Shown here piece after piece: positions 13,869 through 22,283 of a DNA stretch of 29,818 bases; within the stretch, counting starts at the first letter, position 1; every line of letters begins with the position of its first letter. Source of the DNA: an uncultured Bacilli bacterium (GTDB taxonomy: Bacteria; Bacillota_I; Bacilli_A; RF39; UBA660); NCBI GenBank assembly GCA_910586425.1, contig CAJUHL010000012.1, forward strand, positions 1 to 29,818, written 5' to 3'. The notes beneath the pieces were generated by a model. It saw nothing but the letters and a program-made list of their open reading frames with translations, searched no databases and was not told where the DNA came from. Both the position numbers and the translations under genes were made by a program.

Positions 13869-15202
13869 GAAAAAGATTTGTCAATTTCTTGATTTTCGGT
13901 TTCTATCCTTTCATTCTGTGTATGAATTTTTTCACATCCATTACAATATGGATATTCAATGCTTTCAATCACAACAAATCTATTTTTTTTCAAGTTAATG
14001 TCTTTCGTTTGGATTTTAACCAGTAAATAGTTGCCTGTATGCCCAATAATACCATGTTCATAGATTGTTTCTGGCAATACTTCTACTTCTTTTCCAATGA
14101 ATTGTTGCATATATTCTATTTCTAATGTTCTAGAAAGTGAAAGCAATTGTCTGGCTCTTTCTTTTTTCGTTACATTGTCTAAATGATTGGAAAGCCGACA
14201 AGCCGCTGTTTCATCTCGTTTGGAATATGGAAACACATGAAGTTTGGCAAATTTTACGCTTTGAATGGTTGCTACGGTTTCCATAAATTCTTCTTCTGTT
14301 TCTCCTGGAAATCCAGTAATGACATCGGTTGTGATTGCAATATTCGGTCTAATTGTTCGAATTTGTTCCATCTTATGAATAAAGTACTGGATATCATATT
14401 TGCGATTCATTCGTTTTAAGACAGTATTAGACCCGCTTTGCAAAGGAATATGTAGATGATCCACCAAAATAGAACTCTTAGCAAATACATCTAGTACACG
14501 ATCATTCAATTCTGTAATTTCAATAGAAGAAATTCGAATACGTTCTAATCCTTGGATTTGAATCAAATCATTTAATAAATCAGCAAAGTCATAGTGTTTC
14601 AAATCGGTCCCATAATTTCCTGTATGAATGCCTGTTAATACAATCTCTTTGTGTCCATTTAAAACCAATTCTTTAACCTCTTCTAATACATCAATTGGAC
14701 TTTTACTCCTGACATTCCCTCTTGTATAAGGAATGACACAATAGGTGCAAAAATTATTGCAGCCATCTTGAATTTTAACAAAGGCCCTTGTTTTATTAAA
14801 ATTATTCAATTTCATGGGTTCAAATTGTAACTGTTTCATCTCACGTACATCTTGTATTTTCTTTTGATTCTGTAAAAAGGTTTCTATGTATTCCACTATT
14901 TTAGATTTTCCTTGATTTCCAATGACAATATCCACACCTTCAATCGCAACCTGTTTCTTATTTTGAGAAAAACAGCCACTTACCACAATGATTGCATTCG
15001 GGTTTTGACGTATGGCATGTTTAATGGTTTTCATGGATTTATGGTCAGCTGTATTAGTCACTGTACATGTATTGATGATAGAAATATCCGCAGGCTCTTC
15101 TGTTGCTACTTCTATGTAGCCTTGATTGCACAGTTGGTCACGCATTACATTAGATTCATAAGTATTGACTTTACATCCCAATGTATAAATATTAAATTTC
15201 AT
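13853..15202 (-). CDS. mtaB: tRNA t6A37 methylthiotransferase MtaB (449 aa)
   Basis: A radical-SAM enzyme that converts t6A37 to ms2t6A37 in tRNAs reading ANN codons. The N-terminal UPF0004 domain supplies cluster ligands Cys10 (TLGCKVNTYES), Cys46 and Cys77; the radical-SAM cluster is Cys148, Cys152, Cys155 in DGCNNFCTYCVIPYTRG. The TLGCKVN opening distinguishes MtaB from MiaB (which has TYGCQMN). A TRAM domain follows at about 365-420. Unusually, the protein continues into a C-terminal tail with CNGC (420-423) and a terminal CHC (446-448), which could bind an extra metal. AGGAGG is 6 nt before the ATG. It follows a membrane protein gene across a terminator-like hairpin. Confidence 0.95.
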   Translation of the reverse strand: MKFNIYTLGCKVNTYESNVMRDQLCNQGYIEVATEEPADISIINTCTVTNTADHKSMKTIKHAIRQNPNAIIVVSGCFSQNKKQVAIEGVDIVIGNQGKSKIVEYIETFLQNQKKIQDVREMKQLQFEPMKLNNFNKTRAFVKIQDGCNNFCTYCVIPYTRGNVRSKSPIDVLEEVKELVLNGHKEIVLTGIHTGNYGTDLKHYDFADLLNDLIQIQGLERIRISSIEITELNDRVLDVFAKSSILVDHLHIPLQSGSNTVLKRMNRKYDIQYFIHKMEQIRTIRPNIAITTDVITGFPGETEEEFMETVATIQSVKFAKLHVFPYSKRDETAACRLSNHLDNVTKKERARQLLSLSRTLEIEYMQQFIGKEVEVLPETIYEHGIIGHTGNYLLVKIQTKDINLKKNRFVVIESIEYPYCNGCEKIHTQNERIETENQEIDKSFSCHCI

Positions 15203-15214
15203 ATAAATCCTCCT

Positions 15215-15237
15215 AAAAAATAGGCATTTTGCCTATT
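15215..15237 (-). terminator. Terminator/attenuator between the acidic membrane protein gene and mtaB
   Basis: On the minus strand AATAGGC (15231-15237) pairs with GCCTATT (15219-15225) around a 5-nt loop, followed by six T. The 5' arm includes the TAG stop of the upstream gene, and the mtaB AGGAGG lies at once after the T run, so read-through must supply mtaB unless a promoter inside the upstream gene exists. Confidence 0.75.
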
Positions 15238-16150
15238 CTAGATTTTTTCTAAATTCTTTTAGTGCTTTTAAAAATTCCTCATTGGCTTTGATTTCAGGGC
15301 TAATGGGTGCCATATCTAAAGTTTGTTCCAAACTATCAATTTTCATATGCCTATGAAATCCAAAATCTTCTAAATAATCATTGATTTGATTTTTTTCCAA
15401 TGGATCATCAAAATCATCAAGCACATCTTTTTCACTCGCTTCTGATATTATATCATAGCGTTCCACTTCTTTTTCTTTGGATTGAAAGGAAGGTACTTTT
15501 GGATATTCAAAATGTTCTTCCATTTTTCCATATATGGGAGAAATAAAATCCGTATTTTTGAACTTTTTCACGGCTTCTGTTTCTTTTGGTTTATTTTCAA
15601 CAATTGGTTCTATACTTTCTTTTAACAGATTTTGTGTAGCAGGATTGGCAATGGGTTCGATTGGATCTAGCACAACCTCTTCTATCACTGGTTCTTTTAT
15701 ATAACTTTTTTGTACTACTTCTTCTTTATGAATCGTCTTTAATAATTCTTGGTAACTAATGATAGATTTTTCTTCTTGTTCTTTTTCAAATGTCTCTACT
15801 ACATCTTCTGATTTGGCGTCTAAATCTTGTTGCATTTTTTCTAACATTTCTTCAATTTCTGATTTTTTTGTAATGAAACTAACGGGTTCCACTTCCTCTG
15901 GCTCTATCATCGATTTTGGAACTTCTTCTGGTTCCTTCACTGGAACCAAAACTTCATGTGGTTCTATTTTTTTCTCTTCTATCACTTTTTTTACTTCTTT
16001 TTCTGCGACTTCATTCATAATCGCATCGATTTCTTCTTTGTCTTTTTTATGGTCTTTTAAAATAATGTATAATACATTCCCAAGCAACAAAAGAATCACA
16101 AAAGCCGCAATTACTAACATAATTTGATTATTTATATCAATATCAATCAT
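15233..16150 (-). CDS. Membrane-anchored acidic protein with an SPIYG motif (305 aa)
   Basis: No named family is recognised. One N-terminal transmembrane helix (about 10-31) is followed by a long, highly charged cytoplasmic region rich in Glu, Lys, Val and Pro (residues 35-190, largely disordered with coiled-coil stretches). A short conserved-looking element, FKNTDFISPIYG (197-208), interrupts it; short F-x-SPIYG motifs occur in disordered parts of Bacillota envelope and division proteins, but their role is not established to my knowledge. The C-terminal third is acidic with a final helix (NEEFLKALKEFRKNLE). The start is the ATG at 16150, 8 nt after GGAG inside the end of rsmE, so it is translated with rsmE. 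The architecture resembles a membrane-tethered scaffold; that is inference. Confidence 0.75.
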   Translation of the reverse strand: MIDIDINNQIMLVIAAFVILLLLGNVLYIILKDHKKDKEEIDAIMNEVAEKEVKKVIEEKKIEPHEVLVPVKEPEEVPKSMIEPEEVEPVSFITKKSEIEEMLEKMQQDLDAKSEDVVETFEKEQEEKSIISYQELLKTIHKEEVVQKSYIKEPVIEEVVLDPIEPIANPATQNLLKESIEPIVENKPKETEAVKKFKNTDFISPIYGKMEEHFEYPKVPSFQSKEKEVERYDIISEASEKDVLDDFDDPLEKNQINDYLEDFGFHRHMKIDSLEQTLDMAPISPEIKANEEFLKALKEFRKNLE

Positions 16151-16155
16151 ACACT

Positions 16156-16869
16156 TCACTCCATATAATAAAAATTAAGTACACTAAGTATATATAGTGG
16201 TACTGTTTCTACACGCATGATACGATGTCCCAATGAAGTAGAGATAAATCCGAACTCATTCCACATTTGTTCTTCTAGTTTTGAAAATCCACCTTCTGGA
16301 CCAATCGCTATATTTATTCTATCACAAGTTGGGTTTGAATTCAAAATAAAACGAATATTTTTTTGTGTCTCCACTGTACTACAAATGAGATTCAACCCTT
16401 CTAAAGGACTCATAGTTTCCAGAGTTTGAATTGGATAAATTGTGGGAATATCGATTCTGTGGGATTGTTCACTTGCTTCTTTACAAATTCGTCTCCAACG
16501 CTCTAATTTTTTACCCTCTTTTTCTTCTTTTCGCTTGATAATGCTACGTTCTGTTTCGATAGGAATAATGGTATCCACACCCAATTCCGTTGCCTTTTGA
16601 AGAATCAAATCCATTTTGTGTTCTTTTAAAAGAGGAATGATTATTGTAATTTTAGGCATCTTATTTTGCGGTATTTCTAGCTCTTTTTCCAACCGAATTT
16701 GCAAAGTTTTATTTACATTTTCTAGACAACATAAATACACTTTTTCATCACACACGACTTGTATTTTATCATGTTCATCCATCCGCATTACTGTTTGAAT
16801 GTGATATATGTCATCTTCATTTAAGATAAAATAGTTCTCGCTTTTTTGTTTGGCAAAATACCTTTGCAT
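16156..16869 (-). CDS. rsmE: 16S rRNA (uracil1498-N3)-methyltransferase RsmE (237 aa)
   Basis: A SPOUT-family enzyme that methylates U1498 of 16S rRNA. It begins with a PUA-like domain (MQRYFAKQKSENYFILNEDD) and has the SPOUT core: KEHKMDLILQKATELGVDTIIPIETERS, then the SAM-binding IAIGPEGGFS and the C-terminal knot SLGHRIMRVETVPLYILS (the family usually has SLGxRILRxETA). Length is normal. AGGAGG precedes the ATG. It is first in a group with the acidic membrane protein gene. In many Bacillota it follows prmA, which is absent here. Confidence 0.95.
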   Translation of the reverse strand: MQRYFAKQKSENYFILNEDDIYHIQTVMRMDEHDKIQVVCDEKVYLCCLENVNKTLQIRLEKELEIPQNKMPKITIIIPLLKEHKMDLILQKATELGVDTIIPIETERSIIKRKEEKEGKKLERWRRICKEASEQSHRIDIPTIYPIQTLETMSPLEGLNLICSTVETQKNIRFILNSNPTCDRINIAIGPEGGFSKLEEQMWNEFGFISTSLGHRIMRVETVPLYILSVLNFYYME

Positions 16870-16891
16870 AAAAACGCCTCCTGTGTTTTTT

Positions 16892-16897
16892 ATTATA
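16892..16897 (-). promoter_or_regulatory. -10 element upstream of rsmE
   Basis: Minus-strand TATAAT at 16892-16897, 22 bp before the start codon. No good -35 is seen at 16-18 bp (best TTTTCT), so this is a likely but incomplete promoter. Confidence 0.4.
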
Positions 16898-16915
16898 GCA
16901 TTTCTTTTTATATAA

Positions 16916-16938
16916 GAAAATAGGTATTTTCTACCTAT
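16916..16938 (-). terminator. Weak hairpin upstream of rsmE
   Basis: On the minus strand ATAGGTA (16932-16938) pairs with TACCTAT (16920-16926) around a GAAAA loop, followed by TTTT. It lies after the end of miaA (stop at 16966) and probably terminates the ruvA-miaA operon. Confidence 0.6.
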
Positions 16939-16965
16939 ATTGTATGTGTTGAAATGAAAATCCAG

Positions 16966-17865
16966 TCATAAAAGTGTTTTTTCTATTTGGTTCACTCGTT
17001 CACAGGCAAGTTGAATGGTTCGTTTAAAATGTAAAAAATCAACAGAGAGCCATTCGACTTGCATTTGATTTTGAAACCAAGTATATTGTCTTTTGGCATA
17101 ATTACGGCTATGTTGTTTGATTTGCACAAGACAATGTTCTAGAGTATCTACTCCGCTAAAATAAGCAAATAGTTCTTTATAACCAATAGGAGTCATAATC
17201 GCTTTGGTACGCAAAGGCTGGTCATAGATCGCTTTTGCTTCTTCTAATAATCCTTTTTGGACCATAGTATCCACACGTTGATTGATTTTTTGATATAAAA
17301 TATCTCTTTCGGTTGTCAAGCCAAGCATAATCGTAGGATAAAGCAATTTTTGTGCTTTTGGCTTTTGTTCTAATATTTTTCCTGTTTGTTCATAATAACT
17401 TAAAGCACGTTCTATTCGTTTACGATTGTTGGGATGAATGGTGGTATTGGGATTGATTTTTTTCAAACGATTATATAAAATTAGAGTTTCTTCTGAATAT
17501 GAGGTTATGCTTATGGGTTCTTCTTCTAATTGGTAGTCATACAAAGCAGCTTTGATATAAAGTCCTGTTCCCCCAACTAAAATAGGGGTTTTATTTTGTG
17601 CAAGAATCTCTTCTATTTTCGCCCTACAATCCCTTTGATAATCGTATAATGTATAGAGTTCATCCCAATTTCTAATACCCAATAAATGATGTTTTATATT
17701 TTCTTTTTCTTCTTCGGTTACTTTTGCAGTGGCAATATCAAGTCCTTTATAGATTTGTGTACTATCAGCATTGATGACTTCGCCATTATAAATTTTGGCA
17801 AGTTCAATGCTCAATTTTGTTTTTCCAACTGCAGTTGGTCCAACAATACATATTACTTTATTCAT
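16966..17865 (-). CDS. miaA: tRNA dimethylallyltransferase MiaA (299 aa)
   Basis: It transfers the dimethylallyl group to N6 of A37 in tRNAs reading UNN codons. A P-loop GPTAVGKTKLS (9-19) is followed by NADSTQIYKGLDIATAK (the substrate-binding Asp and Gln), LVGGTGLYIKA, HPNNRKRIERAL, and IMTPIGYKEL, all family signatures. Length is normal; the C-terminal part carries the tRNA-binding NYAKRQYTWF. AGGAAG is upstream of the ATG. It lies 18 nt after a small unannotated ORF, itself after queA, so ruvA-ruvB-queA-ORF-miaA is one unit. The downstream hairpin at 16916-16938 probably ends it. Confidence 0.97.
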   Translation of the reverse strand: MNKVICIVGPTAVGKTKLSIELAKIYNGEVINADSTQIYKGLDIATAKVTEEEKENIKHHLLGIRNWDELYTLYDYQRDCRAKIEEILAQNKTPILVGGTGLYIKAALYDYQLEEEPISITSYSEETLILYNRLKKINPNTTIHPNNRKRIERALSYYEQTGKILEQKPKAQKLLYPTIMLGLTTERDILYQKINQRVDTMVQKGLLEEAKAIYDQPLRTKAIMTPIGYKELFAYFSGVDTLEHCLVQIKQHSRNYAKRQYTWFQNQMQVEWLSVDFLHFKRTIQLACERVNQIEKTLL

Positions 17866-17883
17866 ATGTCACTTCCTTTTTGA

Positions 17884-18042
17884 TTACGATCTGATTTTTG
17901 TAAACGTTTGTTCATCGCGCCACTTAATTTGAATGCCTGAAAATAATATCATCATTTTTTTATAAAACAACTGGTACTTTGCATTGTTCATATCCCTTCG
18001 AAATCTTTCTTCTAAAGAATATCCATTTATTCTTTTTACCAA
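17884..18042 (-). CDS. Small unrecognised protein between queA and miaA (52 aa from a TTG)
   Basis: A reading frame of 64 codons runs from just after a TGA (18079-18081) to a TAA at 17884-17886 and fills the whole queA-miaA gap in operon style. It contains no in-frame ATG or GTG near the beginning; the first ordinary start is a TTG at 18042, giving 52 residues: a basic start, then SLEERFRRDMNN, YKKMMILFSGIQIKW and a DEQTFTKIRS end. Composition is protein-like (Trp, balanced charge). No ribosome binding site stands before the TTG; a GAG at about 18066 would suit an ATA codon at 18054. It may therefore use a rare start, be coupled to queA termination, or be a relic with a lost start. Confidence 0.5.
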   Translation of the reverse strand: MVKRINGYSLEERFRRDMNNAKYQLFYKKMMILFSGIQIKWRDEQTFTKIRS

Positions 18043-18070
18043 TTTAGCTAATATTTTTTTAAACTCTATC

Positions 18071-19096
18071 TTATTGAATCAACATACTATCCCCAAATGA
18101 GAAGAAGCGATATTCTAGTTTAACTGCCGTTTGATATGCACATAAAATATGTTCTTTTCCTGCCAAGGCACTGACTAACATCAGTAATGTAGACTTGGGC
18201 AAATGGAAATTGGTAATTAAACCATCAATGGCTTCAAATTGGTACCCTGGATAGATAAAAATATCGGTCCAACCACTACAAGCTTGAAATTGGTGATATA
18301 ACTTCATAATGGTTTCTAAAACACGTGTTGAAGTAGTTCCTACCGCCATAATTCTTCTTCCTTCTTGTTTGGCAACATTTAATATATTGGCTGTATTTTC
18401 ATCCATTTGATAAAATTCACTATGCATTTGATGGGTTGTGACATCTTCGACTGTTACTGGACGAAATGTTCCAAGTCCTACATGTAGGGTAACATATACA
18501 ATTTGAATGCCTTTTTTTGTCAATTCATCTAACAAATTTTTTGTAAAATGAAGTCCTGCTGTTGGAGCTGCGGCACTTCCCTCATTTTTAGCATATACAG
18601 TTTGATAACGGTCTTTATTTTCTAATTTTTCATGAATATAAGGAGGAAGTGGCATTTCTCCTAATTGATCTAGTATTTCATATAAAATACCTTCATATTG
18701 CAATTGAAAAATGCGAATTCCCTCTTCTTTTACAGCGATACAAGTAGCTTGCAAGCGCCCATCTCCAAAGGAAATGGTGGTACCTACTTTCACTCTTTTA
18801 GCAGGTTTTGTCAAACATTCCCAAGTATCATTTTCTTTTTCTTTTAATAATAACAATTCAATAGAAGCACCTGTTTCTTCTTTGATGCCATAAAGACGTG
18901 CTGGTATAACCTTTGTATTATTTAATACAAGGACATCTCCATTTTGTAATTCTTCTATAATATCATGAAAATGCTTATGCTTGATTTCTCCTGTTTTCTT
19001 ATTCAAAACAAGCATTCTAGAGGTATCTCTTTTTTCAATTGGTGTCTGTGCAATTAAATGTTCTGGCAATTCATAATCGAAATCTTGTGTTTTCAT
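18071..19096 (-). CDS. queA: S-adenosylmethionine:tRNA ribosyltransferase-isomerase QueA (341 aa)
   Basis: It transfers the ribosyl part of SAM to preQ1-modified tRNA to form epoxyqueuosine. It starts [19 protein letters not shown] and has the core [44 protein letters not shown], and C-terminal [15 protein letters not shown]. Full length; the C-terminus ends [13 protein letters not shown] as usual, so the downstream small ORF is not part of it. A GGGG sequence precedes the ATG. It lies 9 nt after ruvB, the common ruvA-ruvB-queA order. Confidence 0.98.
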   Translation of the reverse strand: MKTQDFDYELPEHLIAQTPIEKRDTSRMLVLNKKTGEIKHKHFHDIIEELQNGDVLVLNNTKVIPARLYGIKEETGASIELLLLKEKENDTWECLTKPAKRVKVGTTISFGDGRLQATCIAVKEEGIRIFQLQYEGILYEILDQLGEMPLPPYIHEKLENKDRYQTVYAKNEGSAAAPTAGLHFTKNLLDELTKKGIQIVYVTLHVGLGTFRPVTVEDVTTHQMHSEFYQMDENTANILNVAKQEGRRIMAVGTTSTRVLETIMKLYHQFQACSGWTDIFIYPGYQFEAIDGLITNFHLPKSTLLMLVSALAGKEHILCAYQTAVKLEYRFFSFGDSMLIQ

Positions 19097-19105
19097 TGTA
19101 TCCCC

Positions 19106-20113
19106 CTATTCAAACATATCTTCTTGATATTCCATTTTTAAATGTTCATATGCCAATTTCGTAACAATTCGACCTCTACTGGTTCTTTTTAAGAATCCAA
19201 GTTGCAATAGATAAGGTTCATAGACATCTTCAATGGTTGTTTGCTCTTCACCAATTGAAGAAGCTATTGCCTCAATGCCAACTGGTCCCCCATTGAATTT
19301 TTCAATGATCGATTTTAATAAATGATAATCGGTATCATCCAATCCAATCTCATCGACTTTTAATTTATCCAAAGCCATTTTGGTCATTTCTAATGTAATT
19401 ACTCCATCCCCTATTACCATCGCAAAATCACGTACACGTTTGAGTAAACGATTGGCAATTCTTGGAGTACCTCTACTACGCCTTGCTAATTCCACTGCAG
19501 CTGGTGCTTCCACTTCTATTTCCAAAACACGGCCTGTACGTTTTACAATTTCGGTCAATTCTTCTACGGTATAATACTGTAGTTTTGCAATAATTCCAAA
19601 ACGATCTCGTAGGGGGCTTGATAAATCCCCAGCGCGTGTCGTTGCCCCAACCAATGTAAAAGGTGGTAAATCAATTCGTATATTTTTAGAAGACGATTCG
19701 CTCCCAATGACAATATCCAAAACAAAATCTTCCATAGCAGGATATAAAATTTCCTCAATATATCTAGGCATTCTATGAATTTCATCAATAAAAAGAACAT
19801 CTCCAGGTTCTAATGTAGATAAAATTGCTGCTAAATCGCCACTTTTTTCAATGGATGGACCACTTGCTGTTTTGATATGACTTTCCAGTTCATTTGCAAT
19901 AATATAAGCAAGAGTGGTTTTTCCTAATCCTGGAGGCCCATAGAGTAACACATGATCCAATGGTTCTTCTCTCATTTTAGCAGCTTTGATAAAAATATCT
20001 AGATTTTCTTTGGCTTCTTTTTGACCAATATATTCTTCTAGACTATTTGGCCGAATATTTTCTTCAAAGGCATCCTCTTCTTTTTCTTCTCCTGTTACAA
20101 TTCGCTCTTCCAT
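19106..20113 (-). CDS. ruvB: Holliday junction branch migration helicase RuvB (335 aa)
   Basis: An AAA+ hexameric motor that drives branch migration with RuvA. Walker [12 protein letters not shown], Walker B DEIHRM, sensor 1 [18 protein letters not shown] and the winged-helix C-terminal domain ([29 protein letters not shown]) are all present. Length is usual. AGGAGG stands before the ATG. It begins 12 nt after ruvA. Confidence 0.98.
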   Translation of the reverse strand: MEERIVTGEEKEEDAFEENIRPNSLEEYIGQKEAKENLDIFIKAAKMREEPLDHVLLYGPPGLGKTTLAYIIANELESHIKTASGPSIEKSGDLAAILSTLEPGDVLFIDEIHRMPRYIEEILYPAMEDFVLDIVIGSESSSKNIRIDLPPFTLVGATTRAGDLSSPLRDRFGIIAKLQYYTVEELTEIVKRTGRVLEIEVEAPAAVELARRSRGTPRIANRLLKRVRDFAMVIGDGVITLEMTKMALDKLKVDEIGLDDTDYHLLKSIIEKFNGGPVGIEAIASSIGEEQTTIEDVYEPYLLQLGFLKRTSRGRIVTKLAYEHLKMEYQEDMFE

Positions 20114-20125
20114 ATCATCCCTCCT

Positions 20126-20680
20126 TTATTTTAATAATAATTTCAATGCTTCTTTTACTTGATCTTCTATTTTTAAGGTACCATCGATTTTGGAACTCAC
20201 TTTTTCAATGTCTCCATGTTTATAACCTAGTGCCTTTAATGTTTCTGTCAATTCCTCATTGATTTTTGTATTTTGAATGTGTTCTTGACTCACTAATTTT
20301 CCTTTTAAATCCAGAATAATTTGTCTAGCAACTTTGTCCCCAATTTTAGGAAATTTTTTTAGATATGAGATATTTTCTCTTTCAATGGCATCAATAATTC
20401 CGCTAATAGACCCCGTCGCAAGCATAGGTAGAGCCATTTTACAACCAAGTCCTTTGACATTAATTAGTTTTAAAAATAAATCTTTTTCTTCTTTTGATGC
20501 AAATCCATATAACGAAATCTCATCTTCCCTTACATATTGATAAACATATATTTGATAGGTTTCATTGATGTGAAAAAAATAAGGATTTCCTGTATAGATT
20601 AAATATCCAGTTTCATTTTGTTCCAATACAATATAATTACTTTCTACTTCTGTGATAATTCCCTTCATATATTCATACAT
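20126..20680 (-). CDS. ruvA: Holliday junction DNA helicase subunit RuvA (184 aa)
   Basis: It binds four-way junctions and loads RuvB. The OB-fold N-terminal domain holds GIITEVESNYIVLEQNETGYLIY; the double HhH domain has ALPMLATGSISGIIDAI and FPKIGDKVARQIILDLKGK; domain III (about 135-184) is the flexible RuvB contact. Slightly short, mainly in the linker, as in small-genome Bacillota. AAGGTG precedes the ATG at 20680. It is the first gene of its operon with an extended -10 promoter. Confidence 0.96.
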   Translation of the reverse strand: MYEYMKGIITEVESNYIVLEQNETGYLIYTGNPYFFHINETYQIYVYQYVREDEISLYGFASKEEKDLFLKLINVKGLGCKMALPMLATGSISGIIDAIERENISYLKKFPKIGDKVARQIILDLKGKLVSQEHIQNTKINEELTETLKALGYKHGDIEKVSSKIDGTLKIEDQVKEALKLLLK

Positions 20681-20697
20681 AAAATCACCTTAACATC

Positions 20698-20706
20698 ATT
20701 ATACCA
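20698..20706 (-). promoter_or_regulatory. Extended -10 promoter of the ruvA operon
   Basis: Minus-strand TG-G-TATAAT at 20698-20706. No good -35 at 16-18 bp, which is common for extended -10 promoters. The ruvA start follows 17 bp downstream, so the leader is about 10 nt. Confidence 0.6.
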
Positions 20707-20735
20707 TAAGTTTGTTCGTTTTTATATCATTTGCT

Positions 20736-21854
20736 TCAATTAGATTGGATTTCTTCTGCCTTTTTATTTTTTTCTACATCAATTGTACTATGGTAAGTAA
20801 TACCAAAGAAAACATCATAAAAGCGTCTTTTTTTCTTTAAAATGAAAACTGCATTTACCATATAAAATAAGAATATAAAGGGGATACTGATAAAACAAAC
20901 AGAAATAGCTGTTATGGGTTGAAAATGGACCCAAACCAATTGCACTGTTACATACAAACCTGCAATTGGAATTCCAAAATAGTATACATATAAAAGGATA
21001 TGTCGCAACAAAATCCGCAATCCTTTCCATCGTAAACAATCAAATCTAACATTTAAAAATTGACTACCCAATGTTTTTCCATTTGAAATCATTGGGTAAA
21101 TCCCATAGTAAAATAAAAATATGAGGAAACTATATTTTGGCATTCCCATAAGAAAAAGGATTATATTTAACATATTATAAATAACAAAATCCAAGCAAAA
21201 TATGGTAATTCGTCTCAATCCAGAAACAGACTTCCCGATTTGAAAAGATTCTGCGTCCATTTTTTCTCGTGTAGGTAGAAAATGACCCATTTTTCCCATC
21301 AGTAAATACCCTAATATGCCACCAAGTGTATTGATGATCAAATCATCCACATCAAAAATACGGTAAGGATAAGGATAAATAAAATAAAGTCCTGTTAATT
21401 GTGTAACTTCAAAAAATAAACTAAGAAGAAAACTACACCCCATTACTTTTTTGAAATTACATCTAAAATAATATCTTAAATACATACCAAATGGAACAAA
21501 CATAAATACATTGAATATTACTGTATAAAAACAGGGTTCTAATAAAGCCTTGAAATAAGTGGATGGATTATTGATTCGAAAAGAAGTGTCTTTGATAAAG
21601 TCCATTATAAATTGAAACGGAACAATCCTTACTCTATCTGGCTTCCATACTACTGTATCCCTTTTTGGAAGTGGTAAAATAACCAGAAAATAAATACAAA
21701 TGAAATATAAAATAAAAGAATAGATGATCAAAACTCGTAATTTATGAATGGATCCATATTTATGATATTGTTGTAAAACAAAAGGAATGGTAAAAAGAAG
21801 GGCAATCAATGGAAATACAATGATTGCTTTTTCGATTGAAGTAAGATAACTCAT
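20736..21854 (-). CDS. VanZ-RDD fusion membrane protein (about 372 aa)
   Basis: A polytopic membrane protein. The N-terminal part is a VanZ domain (about 40-190): a first helix group, the NVFMFVPFGMYLRYYF element (115-130), FFEVTQLTG (147-155) and FDVDDLIINTLGGILGY (167-183), all VanZ signatures (VanZ confers low-level teicoplanin resistance in enterococci; most family members have unknown function). The C-terminal part is an RDD domain (about 213-345; RRITIFCLDF and GKTLGSQFLNVRF-like elements). This fusion is known in lactobacilli and enterococci. The ATG at 21854 is chosen because the upstream ATG at 21905 is inside the -10 element; however, the only strong Shine-Dalgarno (AAGGAGG, about 21892-21898) lies 35 nt upstream of it, so the true start is uncertain. 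Confidence 0.88.
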   Translation of the reverse strand: MSYLTSIEKAIIVFPLIALLFTIPFVLQQYHKYGSIHKLRVLIIYSFILYFICIYFLVILPLPKRDTVVWKPDRVRIVPFQFIMDFIKDTSFRINNPSTYFKALLEPCFYTVIFNVFMFVPFGMYLRYYFRCNFKKVMGCSFLLSLFFEVTQLTGLYFIYPYPYRIFDVDDLIINTLGGILGYLLMGKMGHFLPTREKMDAESFQIGKSVSGLRRITIFCLDFVIYNMLNIILFLMGMPKYSFLIFLFYYGIYPMISNGKTLGSQFLNVRFDCLRWKGLRILLRHILLYVYYFGIPIAGLYVTVQLVWVHFQPITAISVCFISIPFIFLFYMVNAVFILKKKRRFYDVFFGITYHSTIDVEKNKKAEEIQSN

Positions 21855-21903
21855 ATCAATGGAAAGTCCAATATATCTGACTTTCTGCACCTCCTTTTGT
21901 ATC

Positions 21904-21912
21904 ATTATAGCA
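21904..21912 (-). promoter_or_regulatory. Extended -10 promoter of the VanZ-RDD gene
   Basis: Minus-strand TG-C-TATAAT at 21904-21912. The -10 overlaps the most upstream ATG of the frame. AAAAGGAGG follows within a few bases of the predicted transcript start. Confidence 0.6.
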
Positions 21913-21954
21913 CGTTTTATACCGCTATTTGGTTACAATATTGTAAGATATAAA

Positions 21955-21984
21955 TAAAAAATCCAGAGTTTAGACTTCTGGATT
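21955..21984 (-). terminator. Intrinsic terminator of secG
   Basis: On the minus strand AATCCAGA (21977-21984) pairs with TCTGGATT (21960-21967), 9-nt loop, followed by TTTTATTT. It lies 28 bases after the secG stop. Confidence 0.85.
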
Positions 21985-22012
21985 GAATTACAGTAAGGAT
22001 TAGGCATAGATT

Positions 22013-22225
22013 CTAAAATCCTAAAATAAAACAAATAATAAAGAAAGCAGCACCCAAACAAAATGTTAATCTTGTAATAAATAATTCTCCACCACGTTCT
22101 TTTCTATTTTTAAATAAGCTGTCGTTTCCTCCTGTAAAGGCATTAGAAGCACTTTCTGCTTTGGCAGCTTGTAATAGTACAATCGCAATTAACAAAATTG
22201 ATACAATGACTAATAAAGTTTCCAT
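22013..22225 (-). CDS. secG: Protein translocase subunit SecG (70 aa)
   Basis: A small subunit of the SecYEG channel. Two transmembrane helices (about 3-20 and 48-69) flank the conserved cytoplasmic loop containing QAAKAESASNAFTGG, the family motif. Length is normal. AGGAGG is 7 nt before the ATG at 22225; an adjacent ATG at 22228 is 4 nt from it. It has a good promoter (22249-22277) and a strong terminator, so it is probably monocistronic. Confidence 0.95.
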   Translation of the reverse strand: METLLVIVSILLIAIVLLQAAKAESASNAFTGGNDSLFKNRKERGGELFITRLTFCLGAAFFIICFILGF

Positions 22226-22248
22226 CATTTGACCTCCTAACTTTTAAT

Positions 22249-22277
22249 AAGATACCATATTGAAAGAAAAAATGCAA
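22249..22277 (-). promoter_or_regulatory. Promoter of secG
   Basis: Minus-strand -35 TTGCAT (22272-22277), 17-bp spacer, -10 TATCTT (22249-22254) preceded by TGG as an extended element. A 6-bp stem (TAGAAC/GTTCTA) at the end of the upstream gene is a weak terminator. Confidence 0.55.
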
Positions 22278-22283
22278 CTAGAA

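Noticed and set aside
15759..16127. 122-codon plus-strand ORF rich in Ser and Phe
   Set aside because: Antisense of the Glu/Lys-rich acidic protein; such codons reverse to Phe/Ser/Leu and leave few stops.
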